The notes under the pieces were generated by a model, which did not search any database, was not told the origin of the DNA, and worked only from the letters and a program-made list of their open reading frames with translations. A stretch of DNA of 43,197 nt, from assembly GCA_000333855.2 (NCBI GenBank), contig CM007326.1:193805-237001 (forward strand), given 5' to 3'. Of this stretch, positions 8,801-17,754 are shown piece by piece (within the stretch, counting starts at the first letter, position 1; each line of letters starts with the position of its first letter). Position numbers and translations under genes: made by a program. The DNA is from Endotrypanum monterogeii. Its lineage: Eukaryota > Euglenozoa > Kinetoplastea > Trypanosomatida > Trypanosomatidae.

Positions 8801-10470
8801 GTGGACGTGGCCACAGCAAGTACAGTGCGCTGTCCCTGTTACGCACGCCACCCTCGGCTCGCCGCCCTGGTGCCGGGTCGGGCACTGTCGCGGCTGCAGC
8901 CGCAGTGTCGACTAAGGAGACCGCATCCTTTCTCCACTTTCCATTACCGCACTCGGGAGATGGCTTTCCTTCCTCCACCAGACCGTATAGTGTTGCCACA
9001 GGGGGTGGGTCAGGGAGCGTGGCGGTGACCTCCTCTCCCTATAGTGTGACGGAACGCTCCTCCATCCAGCCGCCACCGCCGCCGCCGCCGCAGCAGCAAC
9101 AGCGACGTCGATCAAGATCTCGCGGCAGCACTGGCGATAGCAATGTCGGTGCGCACCTAGAGGTTTCGGGTGCTCGCACACCGCGCACAGGGGAGCATCG
9201 CCCGCCGAAGACTGATAAAGCTTCCTTGTGGGCACACCAACAGCTGACAGCGCTGGAGGAGATGCAGATGGCGTTAAGGGCCCATCAACCCCCAACACCA
9301 CGTAGCCGTGCGTCCACTACCGCTGTGGCAATCCGCAGTCGCAATCAGGACTTGGAGGCATCCGGGCACACGCGATCCCCGAAGACGCCATCCCTGGAGC
9401 GACGTGTACCACCACAGCAGCATTTCTCTTCATACACCGCGTCCTCGGAGGTGACACCGGTTCGCTTGACCATGCCCTTGCACCACGGCGACACCTCTTC
9501 AGAGATGCATCGGATGGAAAGTGTTCACCTGTGCAGCAGTGACAGTCGGAGAGGAGGTGACCACGGCGGTGTCTGGGGTAGTTCCGCTGTCGTGGATGGC
9601 GACTTCGTCGATATCGCCGGCTCGGCGCGTCCTCGGGTGCTCTTGTCCTCTGGTCATTCGCACCACACTCCGCCTGTACCGCAGTCGCCGACGCCGCCGC
9701 TGACGGTGTCTCCGTACAACGACCAGAACTCTGCATCCTCCTCAGCTCTCGTGGGCGGAGGTGCGGCTCTGGCCTATCCCACTTTCAAAGGCTCAGCCGC
9801 ACGGGAGAGTGTCAGCGGGCAGCAGACGCCACCGCCCGTGAAACTCCGCAGTCCGACGACGCAGCGAGGCTCTTCGTTACAGGAGCCCCCCTACTCGCTC
9901 TCGCCGCCGACGCACAGGAACAACACCGGGGACGCTCTTGGCACACCCACCAAAGGGGTCCATCCAAGTGGGGACAGTGCCTCGAATACTTACCGCCCGA
10001 GCGCCTTGTCTGCGCGCGGGATCTCGGCACGCGGCAATGGTGTAGGTGACCCCTACCAACGTAGTCCTCCACATCGCGACACCTCGTCTCCTCCCGCCAC
10101 AGTCTCCACGGTGAAGGCGGCTGCATCGGCCTATGGTGCCTCTGCAGGGATCTTTTCTCAGAGTGGGTGTGGCCGAGGTGCCCACCGCTCGTCCAGCGCA
10201 CGAGCAGTGTCTGCGCACGCTACAGGGCAAAACTCGGGTGGGGCGACTGCACGAGGGACGACCGTGAGCACCTCTACCAACCGCATGAGCGGTGGGGATC
10301 TCGGCCGACGCACCACCGTAACCGGTGGCCCACACCAGCGGCCCATTAGTGACGCGTCACCGCCGCAGAAATATTCGACCGCATCTGTTAATTATGTCGG
10401 TGTCTCGCGCACGAGTTCCACAACCGCAATGGAGCTGATGCGAAGGCTGCGTGCCAACACAGCTGCTTGA
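5872..10470 (+). CDS. Large protein with divergent pseudokinase-like N-terminal region, coiled coil and disordered tail
   Basis: The 1532-residue product is not a family I recognise with certainty. The first 600 residues carry what looks like a decayed protein-kinase fold. HYVVCERLALGG (30-41) resembles a first strand and glycine loop. Residues 314-350 resemble helix E and the catalytic loop, with VHSAGLHFFGQLTAADVL at 331-348, but the HRD triad is absent. A segment around 438-450 (VFFVLHPSLDLL) takes the place of the DFG region. ADLASVGSLMSLL (484-496) matches the helix F pattern usually written D-W-S-x-G. A charged Arg/Glu/Ala coiled coil (about 607-650) follows. The rest is Ser/Pro/Thr-rich and probably disordered, with a proline-glutamine-arginine stretch encoded near 9060-9120. 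The order pseudokinase then coiled coil recalls PAN3, but no PAN3 C-terminal knob is visible. The start is the first ATG after the splice acceptor; the frame is open upstream through the pyrimidine tract and is ignored. The gene is certain, the fold tentative. Confidence 0.85.
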   Translation: MSLCRRVVRIHGNRGSTTTRDDEVKSSLDHYVVCERLALGGRSEPSVGGDDQAAVVSKLKALISKHAQFQRSVVSCVSALSSVVGGSVPMSAPSVRQISSRSPSEELASLSGADKGRVRPAGRTSTSTISGSAGSTPPVPDVESCWVSTSPLPPTAVLAALYGMTPLHGVSWSRGIGGGPDPGAERSPHTVAAVDASDLEGSVSSVPSLELQWLLCRCTPESFLVQGRYQVTFWNAFTMTATAAHMASAVAEGEADQQVAALLAPPPPLSSRPSYSLAQQLRRASALLGIGGEGPSAETSTMVPQAAPLLDWPEEFLWSLLVSLLSTLALVHSAGLHFFGQLTAADVLCVACSPTLPRQLEQTWADVAAAAATEASKGDLKREEDGTAFGSNAWDDRSLMHKEADAIFRRFCATAVPSVLLPQATVTAATPCHHVFFVLHPSLDLLQQQRDVGAHIYASSASGISAAQESKHSTPAQQAQYQAADLASVGSLMSLLVDLRARWCQRHLGYTERRAAAPSSELAFLVQRLSACAGTRVGSVASPPAPTALQLVQLQPLRLRTESWYYRRLAEEACDRLSFFAQQRLQSANAVALPLPLAMMSHVRNGDAEREGREARLADREALLAAREAKLNVMLKLYALTHEHLDTLKLPQLPSTQSDPNLEAISSTLPSGTAAVVVSSAASATRSRATCTSNNGGAGQRSTSQMSREDSLDRLLTQTLLQQAYRQADAPTTLPPEASASTWASPAGVGATSHPIPQASVSMNPLGSAGSAFDDELLGLSPLLRHTTADDTLPSSTATPSKVAEPWPVLTTRRHVDAGNIREAQTAAPTATAAAKHPPGNELRVTVVEVDLDAAEVDECGNSGTSRNQTGPAAQHPLHAAGPEERATWGWAAPMATATATTLSPASFPFASSAMLPPEAHASPRQQHDFLFTSPYASPSYETPACIRSPPLPNMGYVDGAATGGVASLSVGSRGGGGRGHSKYSALSLLRTPPSARRPGAGSGTVAAAAAVSTKETASFLHFPLPHSGDGFPSSTRPYSVATGGGSGSVAVTSSPYSVTERSSIQPPPPPPPQQQQRRRSRSRGSTGDSNVGAHLEVSGARTPRTGEHRPPKTDKASLWAHQQLTALEEMQMALRAHQPPTPRSRASTTAVAIRSRNQDLEASGHTRSPKTPSLERRVPPQQHFSSYTASSEVTPVRLTMPLHHGDTSSEMHRMESVHLCSSDSRRGGDHGGVWGSSAVVDGDFVDIAGSARPRVLLSSGHSHHTPPVPQSPTPPLTVSPYNDQNSASSSALVGGGAALAYPTFKGSAARESVSGQQTPPPVKLRSPTTQRGSSLQEPPYSLSPPTHRNNTGDALGTPTKGVHPSGDSASNTYRPSALSARGISARGNGVGDPYQRSPPHRDTSSPPATVSTVKAAASAYGASAGIFSQSGCGRGAHRSSSARAVSAHATGQNSGGATARGTTVSTSTNRMSGGDLGRRTTVTGGPHQRPISDASPPQKYSTASVNYVGVSRTSSTTAMELMRRLRANTAA

Positions 10471-10547
10471 AGGAAATGTATGTGTATGCGGATACGCAGG
10501 GTTTTTGTCATCTTTTCTTTTCCCGATGAACATGACCACTGCATGCA

Positions 10548-10548
<1 letters not shown>

Positions 10549-10602
<54 letters not shown>
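10549..10602. repeat. (CT)n(GT)n microsatellite
   Basis: About ten CT units followed directly by about seventeen GT units. Confidence 0.95.
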
Positions 10603-10605
<3 letters not shown>

Positions 10606-11037
10606 TATGTGCAGGTGTGTGCAACGAGAGGCTGCGCTAGCCGTTAGTGCTTTGCCTTCAGTGACTCATGCACATGCGCCATCTTCTCGTGCAGGCCAGT
10701 TGTTGAGGTCGCTGATCAACTCTCGGGACTCGTCAAGGTACTAAATGGAAGCGGGAGGGGCGTGGGGCTCACTCGATCACCCGAGTGCGTAGGAAGCATC
10801 GGCGACGCTCATTGTGGCAATGCCGTCTTTCTCTGTGTCGTCCTCCCTCCATCCCCTTTCTTCATCTCTCCCCCCCTCTCTACCCCTCTCTCCCCCCAAC
10901 CGAATCACACAGCACCGTCACATCCTTGAAGCACTTCCTGTCTGTGGTGTGAGCGACATACAGCGGAACGTAGAGAAAAAATAAACAAGTTCGCGTGGGC
11001 AGGGCGGCCGGTACTTGTACTACCCCCCTTCCTCCCC

Positions 11038-11038
<1 letters not shown>

Positions 11039-11084
<46 letters not shown>

Positions 11085-11100
11085 ACATACACATACACAC
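11039..11100. repeat. (AC)n microsatellite
   Basis: An uninterrupted AC run (11039-11079) followed by an ACAT-interrupted continuation. Confidence 0.95.
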
Positions 11101-11106
11101 ATTCAC

Positions 11107-11138
11107 AGCTTTCTTTGTTTTTTTCTTTACACATGCAG
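11107..11138 (+). promoter_or_regulatory. Candidate spliced-leader acceptors for the PHD-like gene
   Basis: Two AGs are possible: 11107-11108, just after the CA repeats, and 11137-11138, after a good pyrimidine tract (11111-11130). The ATG at 11133 lies between them, so the second acceptor would remove it and move the first in-frame ATG to 11361. Confidence 0.45.
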
Positions 11139-14100
11139 GAGCAGCACGCTCGGAAAGCTTGTGTGGCTATCGCTAGTCAGATAATTCTTGTAACGTCTGG
11201 AAATGATGCCGCTCACGCAGACGGAGGCTGTCGCAGCGGCGGCGCCAGTGGGACACCGCGTCCTGTTGTTGTCTATCCCTCATCGTCATCTACGGAGGTG
11301 CATGCGGTAGCTGGCCTGGAGGATCTCCAACGTGCCTGCGATGCGGTAGTGCGGCACGCCATGACGCTCTACCGGTTGTGTCACCGCCCCGGGGGGAGTT
11401 CCATCAATATTGTCTCCGCTGGCACTGGCAGCGGTGGCAGTAGTGCCGGCACTGCGAGTGTGGCTGAGGAAGCCGCGTACTGCGTCTGTGCTGCAATCAT
11501 GGCGCTGGAGCCGCACCTGTGGGTCTCCCTCGTGCGGCGGGCGCAGCTGCTACGTCCACGCAAGCCAAGTCTCCTCTTTGTTGCCCCTGTTGCTGTCCCG
11601 CCCGTTGTGGTGAGCGATGTAGTGAAGTTTTCGGGGCGAAGTCGCCACTTGGTCAGTACCACTGCTCCCTCCCGAGGGTTCCCGACTGACTGCATCGCCG
11701 TCACGGCGCCGTCACCTACGGCTCGTAGAGGAACCGAATCGCTGGATCCAGCCACTTCCGCGCACGACTCCTCTGGTCTCTCCACGACGACGACGGCGGC
11801 GGCGGCTACCACCAACACCGCGGTTGGGCTCCCCGCCCGGCAGGCAGAAGCGGTCGCGGCATGTTTTTTCTTCAAGACGATGTCCTCAGTGGAGAGACTG
11901 CGACGCAGCGACATCTTCGAGGTGCATGCTCCTGTATCGGATCCCAGTACCGCTGTGAAGCCAGCGGCAAAGACGCACGCCACTGTCGCTGCCACCGCCG
12001 CTGAAACTGTTTCTGTGGCGGGTAATGCACAAGGAAAATTGCGAGGCCATGAGGGGCGAAAGCGTTGGGCAGTTTCCCAAGCGATGGCGGCACGTGGCGC
12101 AGCTGCCGATAGCACTGCGCCGGATGGCTCAAGTCTTCCCCTGCGCAGTCATCCTCCACGCTCAGGGGCTGCGCTGCTGCCTGCTTCCTCGCCTGCGGCA
12201 TCCTTGCTCTTCACCGACGGGTTGGGTGCCTGGGGTAGCCAGCAGATAACCGACATCACACGCACCAATCTCCCATCCACTTCGAGTACGCGCGGACCAG
12301 ACAGTTTTCATGTAGCAGAGGAGGTCACGGTGGCCGGTCGTTGGCTGAGTGGCATCAGCAGCGGCAGCAGTTCGCGAAGTCGCGACTCGAGCCCAGGCAA
12401 CGGAGACATCGGCATGGGCAAAGGCAGAGGTCGCACGAAGGCTGCCAGGAAAGAAAGTCATCCTCACCACGATGGTGGTGATGATCGCTCAGCTGATACG
12501 GCCGCCGTGTTCGCGCGACTGTATGCCCTGGCGCTGTCATCAGAGGACCCCACCTCAGATGAGGCGACTCATACTGGGGCCACTGTGCAGCAGCAGAACG
12601 ACTGCTGCGCGGTTTCCCTAGGAAAAAACACGTCCTCCCTCTTCTCTGCTGCTTCTCCCATCATTGGGGCACCAGACAGTGGGATGGGCTTCGTTGCTCT
12701 CAGCGCCTCCGTCACACACGTGTCGGATGCCTTGCACTGGGGTCGTCTCCAGGCGCTGGTTCGATGCCCAATGTTGTTCCGGACTATCGTCCTACCTACC
12801 GAAGCGAGTGCCATCGACCTCCCTTCAGGAGGCGCGAGTATCACGCTCCCTGGTGGTGGTGAGGCCCTTACCCTTGAAGCCATGGCACGCATGGCCGGTG
12901 GCTCAGGCCTGCCATACACCACCAGTCATACCCCCGTCTTATCGACCACTACGGGGGCACCACAAGATGTCATCGATGGTCACTGCCATGCCACGTTTTC
13001 TTCACCCGCTTCCCTCCACGCCTACATTTCGTCTGTGTGTGAGACTGCCGGCCCTGTCTTCATCCCGGCGCGCGTGCGCACATCATCGCCGCAGCTTTTG
13101 TTCCCCCCTCCACCGAGCCTAGTAACAGATGGCTTTTTGTGGACTAGGCTACTCATCTGCAGTGCGTGGCTGCTTGTGTATGCGGATGGCCTCGCTGGTA
13201 GCAATGATGAAGCAATGGGTGTGAGTCACACGGAGTCTACTAGTGGTGGCAGGGGCCTCACCGGTGATGTCTGGCCGCGAGTCCGCCCAACTCCAGCAGT
13301 GCAAGCACTCGTTGCCTACTGCGTCGCCGTTGTGCGGAAGGCTCGCGCGATGAGCACTGGTGTGACGGCCGCTTACCGCTCCGATCACGAAAGTCCGAGT
13401 GGCGCTGTTTGTTGCCCCGTGTGCGATGAACTGATCAAGGAGCAGCAGACAGCGTTATGGTGGTCAACGTTACATGATGATCGTGTGACACTGCGCGAGC
13501 AGGTGCGTGCTGTCCTAGAGAACAGCATTACCGATGCCGAGGAGACAGGGGTCGCTGCGGCTCTCACTGACCATCTCATGTGCGAAGGCCGTGGTCGCCG
13601 ATATGCAACGCCGCTGCTGGCTGGCTCCGAAGCGGCGCCGTCTCGCATATCAAAGTTACAGGGGCTCTGGGGGGCACACATAATGGGGAGCAGCACGTCT
13701 GCGACGGTTTCTTGCACCACCACAACTGCTGCAGCGCCGAACAATACAAGTGACGCAGCTGTTGCAATTGACCCTATAGATGCGGGGGCAAGCCTGCAGG
13801 CAGCGGACGGTGGCGCCGCTCATGACACTACGGAGGCGTTGGCGGCATCCACTACCGCTGCAGTGGAATCTCTCTGGAAGGCGCTCACGCAGCGCATCGC
13901 CGCTACAGCAGACTTCTGCGTCTTTCTTTCGTCGCACCCCACCGAGTCTGCCGCTTCTCATCTGCATGGGACGGCGCCATCGACAGTGAACCGCCCGAAG
14001 CGCTCCCGCGGCGGGCATCACGTGGAGGCATCGCTTGAGGGTGCTCACCGCCATCGGCAACGTGAGGGGTGCCACCACGATCGGGGCAGATCGCGTTTTG

Positions 14101-15359
14101 GGGACGATGGCAACGAGGAGGAGGAGGAAGACGAGGAGTGGGGCAACGGGCACCGCCTTCATGCACGGAAAGACTCGCGCTCCGGTGTCGCTCCCCAAGG
14201 GAGTCGGCACGCCCTGGATGAGGCCGAGGAGTGGGGCCGGCTGTTATGCCGATGCGGCTGGGTCAATGCGGCTCCGCCGTCTCATTCGGCTTCTCCAGAC
14301 GTGCACCGAGAGTGGGCGTCGTCCTTGTTCTTGCCGTCTGCGTTTCCCACACCGCAGCAGGCGGCTACGCTGCGACGTCGATTCTCTCGCTACGACCTAG
14401 TGGACCTTGTGCGAAAGCTAGTGCTTGGGCGTGGAGGCAGTTGGGAGCGTTACGCTCGGTTGCTCTTCGCCGACAGCGTGCACTGCAGCTCTCCCGCATC
14501 GCCTTCCTTCCCACCCCCAACTGTGGGCGGGGGTGCTGCTCCCACTGCAAGCACTTCTGCAACGCTAGCTTCGGGCTTCAGTCCGCGCCCTAGAGGGCCG
14601 TCTCTCTCGCTTCTGGAGGAGTCAGTACCTGACGCTGATGGTGTGTACGTCTCACCGACGCACGCGGGCTCGAGTGCCACGCAGCGGTCGCCGCCCTCGG
14701 GGCAGCCGGTGGATGATGCACCGCAGGAGACCTCAGCCCATTTTTTAGGGCCTGTACCACCACCCTTCATTTTCAATAGTTCAACGGCAACTAACGCGGT
14801 TGTCAACCTCGACTGCGCTGTTGCTGCGGGGCGGTGGCCGGTGACACCCACTAAGAGGGGTACGTTGCCATCCATCCCGCTGCTTGTCTCACCTTTGACA
14901 CGGCAGCGCCAGATGGCGGCTATTGCAACAGCAACAGCTGTGACCGCACCACCACCACCACCACCACCACCATCATCATCGTCGACAGATGCCGGTGCTA
15001 GCATTAAATGTGCAGCAGCTGGTCATGTTCCCGATGCGGATACGTTATCTGCGCAGCCGCAGCAGGGCGGGTTGCCGAGCGTGTCTACCTCAGCGCCTCT
15101 CGAGCAGCTTTGTCATCAGCAGGCTGCGCTGTACGCCTTGTTACGCTTCCGTCCCCGGTTGCCGCCGTTGCGAGAGGAGGATACTGTATTGGAGTGCGCT
15201 TCTTGCTTCTCTCTTTTCCACCAAGAATGCATTCTTCCGGGGCAGCGCAGCTTTATGGGTCAGGCGTTCCTCTGCCACACATGCCGGTTGCGGTGGGTAC
15301 GGCCCTACGCAAGAGCTGGGGGTGGACTGGTGTATCAAAAAAGCGGTGCATCGTCCTGA
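11133..15359 (+). CDS. Large low-complexity protein with truncated PHD-like zinc motif at the C-terminus
   Basis: The 1408-residue product is unrecognised apart from its end. Cysteines and a histidine at C1355, C1358, H1363, C1366, C1381 and C1384 have the spacing C-x2-C-x4-H-x2-C-x14-C-x2-C, which is the second half of a PHD finger (a chromatin-reader fold). The first C-x2-C, expected 9-21 residues earlier, is missing; the only other C-x2-C noticed is C761/C764, about 590 residues away. The body is Ala/Ser/Thr-rich with an acidic stretch (Glu/Asp run encoded near 14113-14139) and polyproline near 14950-14970. A nuclear or chromatin role is only an inference from the motif. The frame extends upstream as His-Thr repeats from a CA microsatellite, so the start was put at the first plausible ATG. 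If the stronger acceptor at 11138 is used, translation would begin at 11361, giving 1332 residues. Confidence 0.85.
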   Translation: MQEQHARKACVAIASQIILVTSGNDAAHADGGCRSGGASGTPRPVVVYPSSSSTEVHAVAGLEDLQRACDAVVRHAMTLYRLCHRPGGSSINIVSAGTGSGGSSAGTASVAEEAAYCVCAAIMALEPHLWVSLVRRAQLLRPRKPSLLFVAPVAVPPVVVSDVVKFSGRSRHLVSTTAPSRGFPTDCIAVTAPSPTARRGTESLDPATSAHDSSGLSTTTTAAAATTNTAVGLPARQAEAVAACFFFKTMSSVERLRRSDIFEVHAPVSDPSTAVKPAAKTHATVAATAAETVSVAGNAQGKLRGHEGRKRWAVSQAMAARGAAADSTAPDGSSLPLRSHPPRSGAALLPASSPAASLLFTDGLGAWGSQQITDITRTNLPSTSSTRGPDSFHVAEEVTVAGRWLSGISSGSSSRSRDSSPGNGDIGMGKGRGRTKAARKESHPHHDGGDDRSADTAAVFARLYALALSSEDPTSDEATHTGATVQQQNDCCAVSLGKNTSSLFSAASPIIGAPDSGMGFVALSASVTHVSDALHWGRLQALVRCPMLFRTIVLPTEASAIDLPSGGASITLPGGGEALTLEAMARMAGGSGLPYTTSHTPVLSTTTGAPQDVIDGHCHATFSSPASLHAYISSVCETAGPVFIPARVRTSSPQLLFPPPPSLVTDGFLWTRLLICSAWLLVYADGLAGSNDEAMGVSHTESTSGGRGLTGDVWPRVRPTPAVQALVAYCVAVVRKARAMSTGVTAAYRSDHESPSGAVCCPVCDELIKEQQTALWWSTLHDDRVTLREQVRAVLENSITDAEETGVAAALTDHLMCEGRGRRYATPLLAGSEAAPSRISKLQGLWGAHIMGSSTSATVSCTTTTAAAPNNTSDAAVAIDPIDAGASLQAADGGAAHDTTEALAASTTAAVESLWKALTQRIAATADFCVFLSSHPTESAASHLHGTAPSTVNRPKRSRGGHHVEASLEGAHRHRQREGCHHDRGRSRFGDDGNEEEEEDEEWGNGHRLHARKDSRSGVAPQGSRHALDEAEEWGRLLCRCGWVNAAPPSHSASPDVHREWASSLFLPSAFPTPQQAATLRRRFSRYDLVDLVRKLVLGRGGSWERYARLLFADSVHCSSPASPSFPPPTVGGGAAPTASTSATLASGFSPRPRGPSLSLLEESVPDADGVYVSPTHAGSSATQRSPPSGQPVDDAPQETSAHFLGPVPPPFIFNSSTATNAVVNLDCAVAAGRWPVTPTKRGTLPSIPLLVSPLTRQRQMAAIATATAVTAPPPPPPPPSSSSTDAGASIKCAAAGHVPDADTLSAQPQQGGLPSVSTSAPLEQLCHQQAALYALLRFRPRLPPLREEDTVLECASCFSLFHQECILPGQRSFMGQAFLCHTCRLRWVRPYARAGGGLVYQKSGASS

Positions 15360-15625
15360 TGCGCAGCGGGGGGGGTAGAAGGTGGCCATGTAGTTCATCT
15401 GCATTGGTTGGATACTTTGGGGGTACCTATGTGTCACCGCACGTGTCGCTTACTTAATGTGATCCACTGCCCTCAGGATGTCTTGGGGGGGCGCGACAGA
15501 GTTCATCTGTGGGGTTCCATAACGCCATCGCCGCAGGTGGTAGACGTGCTCTGGAGTGTCGTGTCTTTCCTACTGCCTTGTGTGTGAGGGACATAGGAGG
15601 GTGGTGGCGCTCGACCAAACCACAT

Positions 15626-15628
<3 letters not shown>

Positions 15629-15656
<28 letters not shown>
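15629..15656. repeat. (TA)n microsatellite
   Basis: Fourteen uninterrupted TA units. Confidence 0.95.
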
Positions 15657-15657
<1 letters not shown>

Positions 15658-16251
15658 CACCTGCTCTTCGAGAACTAGGCCTGAATTGGATGTATGCGTG
15701 TGTGGCAGTCTTTGCATTCTGTTGTCCACCTCGACTTTTTTGTCGGGTGAGCAGCGGAATAGTTCACGGCGACACGACTGTGTTGACGCCATTGACAGAA
15801 GCATCGATCATTCCAAGAGAGAGGGGGGGGGAGCATTTCTGGCCACTCCTCACGGCACATGTGTGTTGCAAGACACTGGATCTAGCCATGGGTGCGCTTT
15901 GGAAGAGGGATCAGTGCGGCTGGTGTTACGGCATGCACCAGTGACCGCAACTGCGGCAGCTGCTGTGAGGACTGGCCAGCATAAAAAAAAAATCCTTCCT
16001 CTCTCATTGCTTTCTTCACGTTCTCCAGGAGTGCGGCAGCAGCGGCGTCATCCTTCCCCTCATCTTTCTTTCCCCTTTTCCTTTTTTTCTAGTGGATAAG
16101 GTCACACGAGGTAACCCTCATCCGCTTCCCTTCTTCCCCCCTCCCCTGTCCGTCATAACCTCTCCTTTCCCTGTGTTCAGAGAGAGAGCGCTCTGCTGAT
16201 CTGAAACCTCGCCTCCCCCTTTCTCCCCACCACCATACACACACGGATATA

Positions 16252-16254
<3 letters not shown>

Positions 16255-16300
<46 letters not shown>
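16255..16300. repeat. (TA)n microsatellite
   Basis: About 23 uninterrupted TA units, roughly 135 nt before the carbonic anhydrase start. Confidence 0.95.
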
Positions 16301-16302
<2 letters not shown>

Positions 16303-16354
16303 CGTAAAAAAAAAAATATATATTATGTATTATATATTACATGCATCAATTTGT

Positions 16355-16400
16355 GACTCCCCTTTTTCCCTTTTCTACTCTCTTCCTCCCGACACACGAG
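16355..16400 (+). promoter_or_regulatory. Predicted spliced-leader acceptor of carbonic anhydrase
   Basis: A strong pyrimidine tract (16357-16390) is followed by AG at 16399-16400. The first ATG after it is 16435. Weaker AGs at 16431-16432 and 16449-16450 could shift initiation to 16534. Confidence 0.55.
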
Positions 16401-16434
16401 TGTGCTGGATACGGTTGGTACATCGAATCCAGCG

Positions 16435-17694
16435 ATGCACTCACCACAGTTGCATCCGTTTGAGAATAAAAGTGCATGCACACACGCCACTGAAAAGATA
16501 CACACCCCCACACACACCTACCGACTTCAACGTATGCTCGCTGCTCATTTCGGGTTGCGCTCGTCAAGCGCGCTGCGCCGCACCCCTGGCGCGACGGCTT
16601 CTGTGGCTTTGGCGCTCTTTTCGACGGTGACTCTAGTTGAACCTCGCCGCCCACACTCCAAAGCAACACATCCGCTGCACCTGCTTCGCCGGCAAAACGA
16701 TCGTGCGCTTCAGGCTGCTTCATCAATTTCACCCAGCAGCAATCCCGGGGTCACGTCCCCCGGTGGCGTACCCATGTCGCTCTGCAGCTGCGGCTGTCCG
16801 CATCCAACGAGGCCGACGCTTGATGTGCCGTCCATGGCCTTTACAACCACACCAGAGCGCCTGTGTGGCAACAACTCACCGAGCACCCCACAGAGTGAGG
16901 CTTTAGGGAAGGAGGAGCTGATGAGTTTTGTCAGCGGCCGTCTTGTGCAGTCTGTTCAGCGCGAGCAACCACCGCGGGGTAGTGGAATCCAGCCGCTGCT
17001 GGACTATAACAAACATTGGGCTGGTGAGATCGCACTGCTGAACCCGGATTACTTCGGTCAGCTTGCGAAGCAGCAGCGGCCGCAGTACCTGTGGATCGGC
17101 TGTAGCGACAGTCGCGTCCCGGCTAATGAAATTGTCGGTCTCTACCCTGGAGACATCTTCGTACACCGCAACATCGCGAACATCGTATGCAACAGCGACC
17201 TCAACGCGCTTGCGGTCATCCAGTACGCCATTGAGTGCCTGAAGGTGGAGCATGTCATCATATCGGGGCATTACAAGTGCGGTGGTGTGACGGCGGCCCT
17301 TCATGAGCACCGCGTCGGTCTTGCCGATCACTGGATTTTGCACGTCTCCGCTGTCAAGAAACGGCACTGGCGGCGCATGCTTGCGGACCTCCCAAGCCGC
17401 AACCACCTCGATGCGCTGTGCGAACTCAATGTCCTAGCGCAGGTGGAGCATGTTGTAGAGACGCACTTAGTCCAAGGGGTGTGGACACGCCAGAACATCG
17501 AAGATTCCACAGCGAAGCGCGAGGGTCGTCCGTCACAGAACAAACCCGAGGACGAGGTAGAGATTCACGGCTGGGTGTACGGGTTGGAGGATGGACTGAT
17601 TCGGCCGCTCCTCACGCTAAACCGCCGGTCGAACGCTGAAAAAGAGATTCAAGAGGCCGCTGATGCCGTATTTTGGCGTTATGGGCAACAGTAA
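16435..17694 (+). CDS. Beta-class carbonic anhydrase with N-terminal targeting extension
   Basis: This 419-residue enzyme interconverts carbon dioxide and bicarbonate, serving pH balance and carboxylation reactions. The beta-class active site is complete: C223-S-D225-S-R227 and H279-Y-K-C282 supply the zinc ligands (C223, H279, C282) and the Asp-Arg dyad. The downstream LCELNVLAQVEHV and HGWVYGLEDGLI are also typical. The catalytic domain covers about residues 190-419 and carries a short charged insert before HGWVY. The N-terminal extension of nearly 190 residues is unusual for the family. From M34 (base 16534) it reads MLAAHFGLRSSSALRRT, rich in Arg/Ser/Ala without acids, like a mitochondrial presequence. 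The 33 residues before it are His/Thr-rich and may be 5'UTR, so 16534 (386 residues) is a real alternative start. A Cys-containing patch (SLCSCGC) lies between leader and domain. The function is secure, the location inferred. Confidence 0.93.
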   Translation: MHSPQLHPFENKSACTHATEKIHTPTHTYRLQRMLAAHFGLRSSSALRRTPGATASVALALFSTVTLVEPRRPHSKATHPLHLLRRQNDRALQAASSISPSSNPGVTSPGGVPMSLCSCGCPHPTRPTLDVPSMAFTTTPERLCGNNSPSTPQSEALGKEELMSFVSGRLVQSVQREQPPRGSGIQPLLDYNKHWAGEIALLNPDYFGQLAKQQRPQYLWIGCSDSRVPANEIVGLYPGDIFVHRNIANIVCNSDLNALAVIQYAIECLKVEHVIISGHYKCGGVTAALHEHRVGLADHWILHVSAVKKRHWRRMLADLPSRNHLDALCELNVLAQVEHVVETHLVQGVWTRQNIEDSTAKREGRPSQNKPEDEVEIHGWVYGLEDGLIRPLLTLNRRSNAEKEIQEAADAVFWRYGQQ

Positions 17695-17732
17695 GTACCA
17701 CCACCACCTTTTTTTTCCCGTTTTTTTTTTTT

Positions 17733-17754
17733 TTGGATGGGGAGGGGGGTGGGA
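17733..17754 (+). other. G-tract in carbonic anhydrase 3'UTR
   Basis: Runs of 4, 6 and 3 G separated by single bases lie about 45 nt after the stop codon, on the sense strand. Quadruplex formation in RNA is possible. Confidence 0.5.

Larger units (their letters stand above)
10471..11132. other. Intergenic region with opposing GT and CA microsatellites
   Basis: No gene is seen. A (CT)n(GT)n tract lies near the 5' end and an (AC)n tract near the 3' end; they are complementary within one transcript. The CA tract is open in the frame of the next gene (giving His-Thr repeats), which can mislead start prediction. Confidence 0.75.
15360..16434. other. Intergenic region PHD-like gene-carbonic anhydrase
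   Basis: About 1.1 kb with no supported gene. It has a G-run right after the stop codon (15368-15375), two (TA)n tracts, pyrimidine-rich stretches near 16050-16160, and the splice tract of the next gene. The longest ORF (15509-16099) reads through a TA repeat and is dismissed. Confidence 0.7.

Noticed and set aside
10995..11132. His-Thr repeat N-terminus of the PHD-like protein
   Set aside because: It is translation of a CA microsatellite in the 5' flank and begins at GTG.
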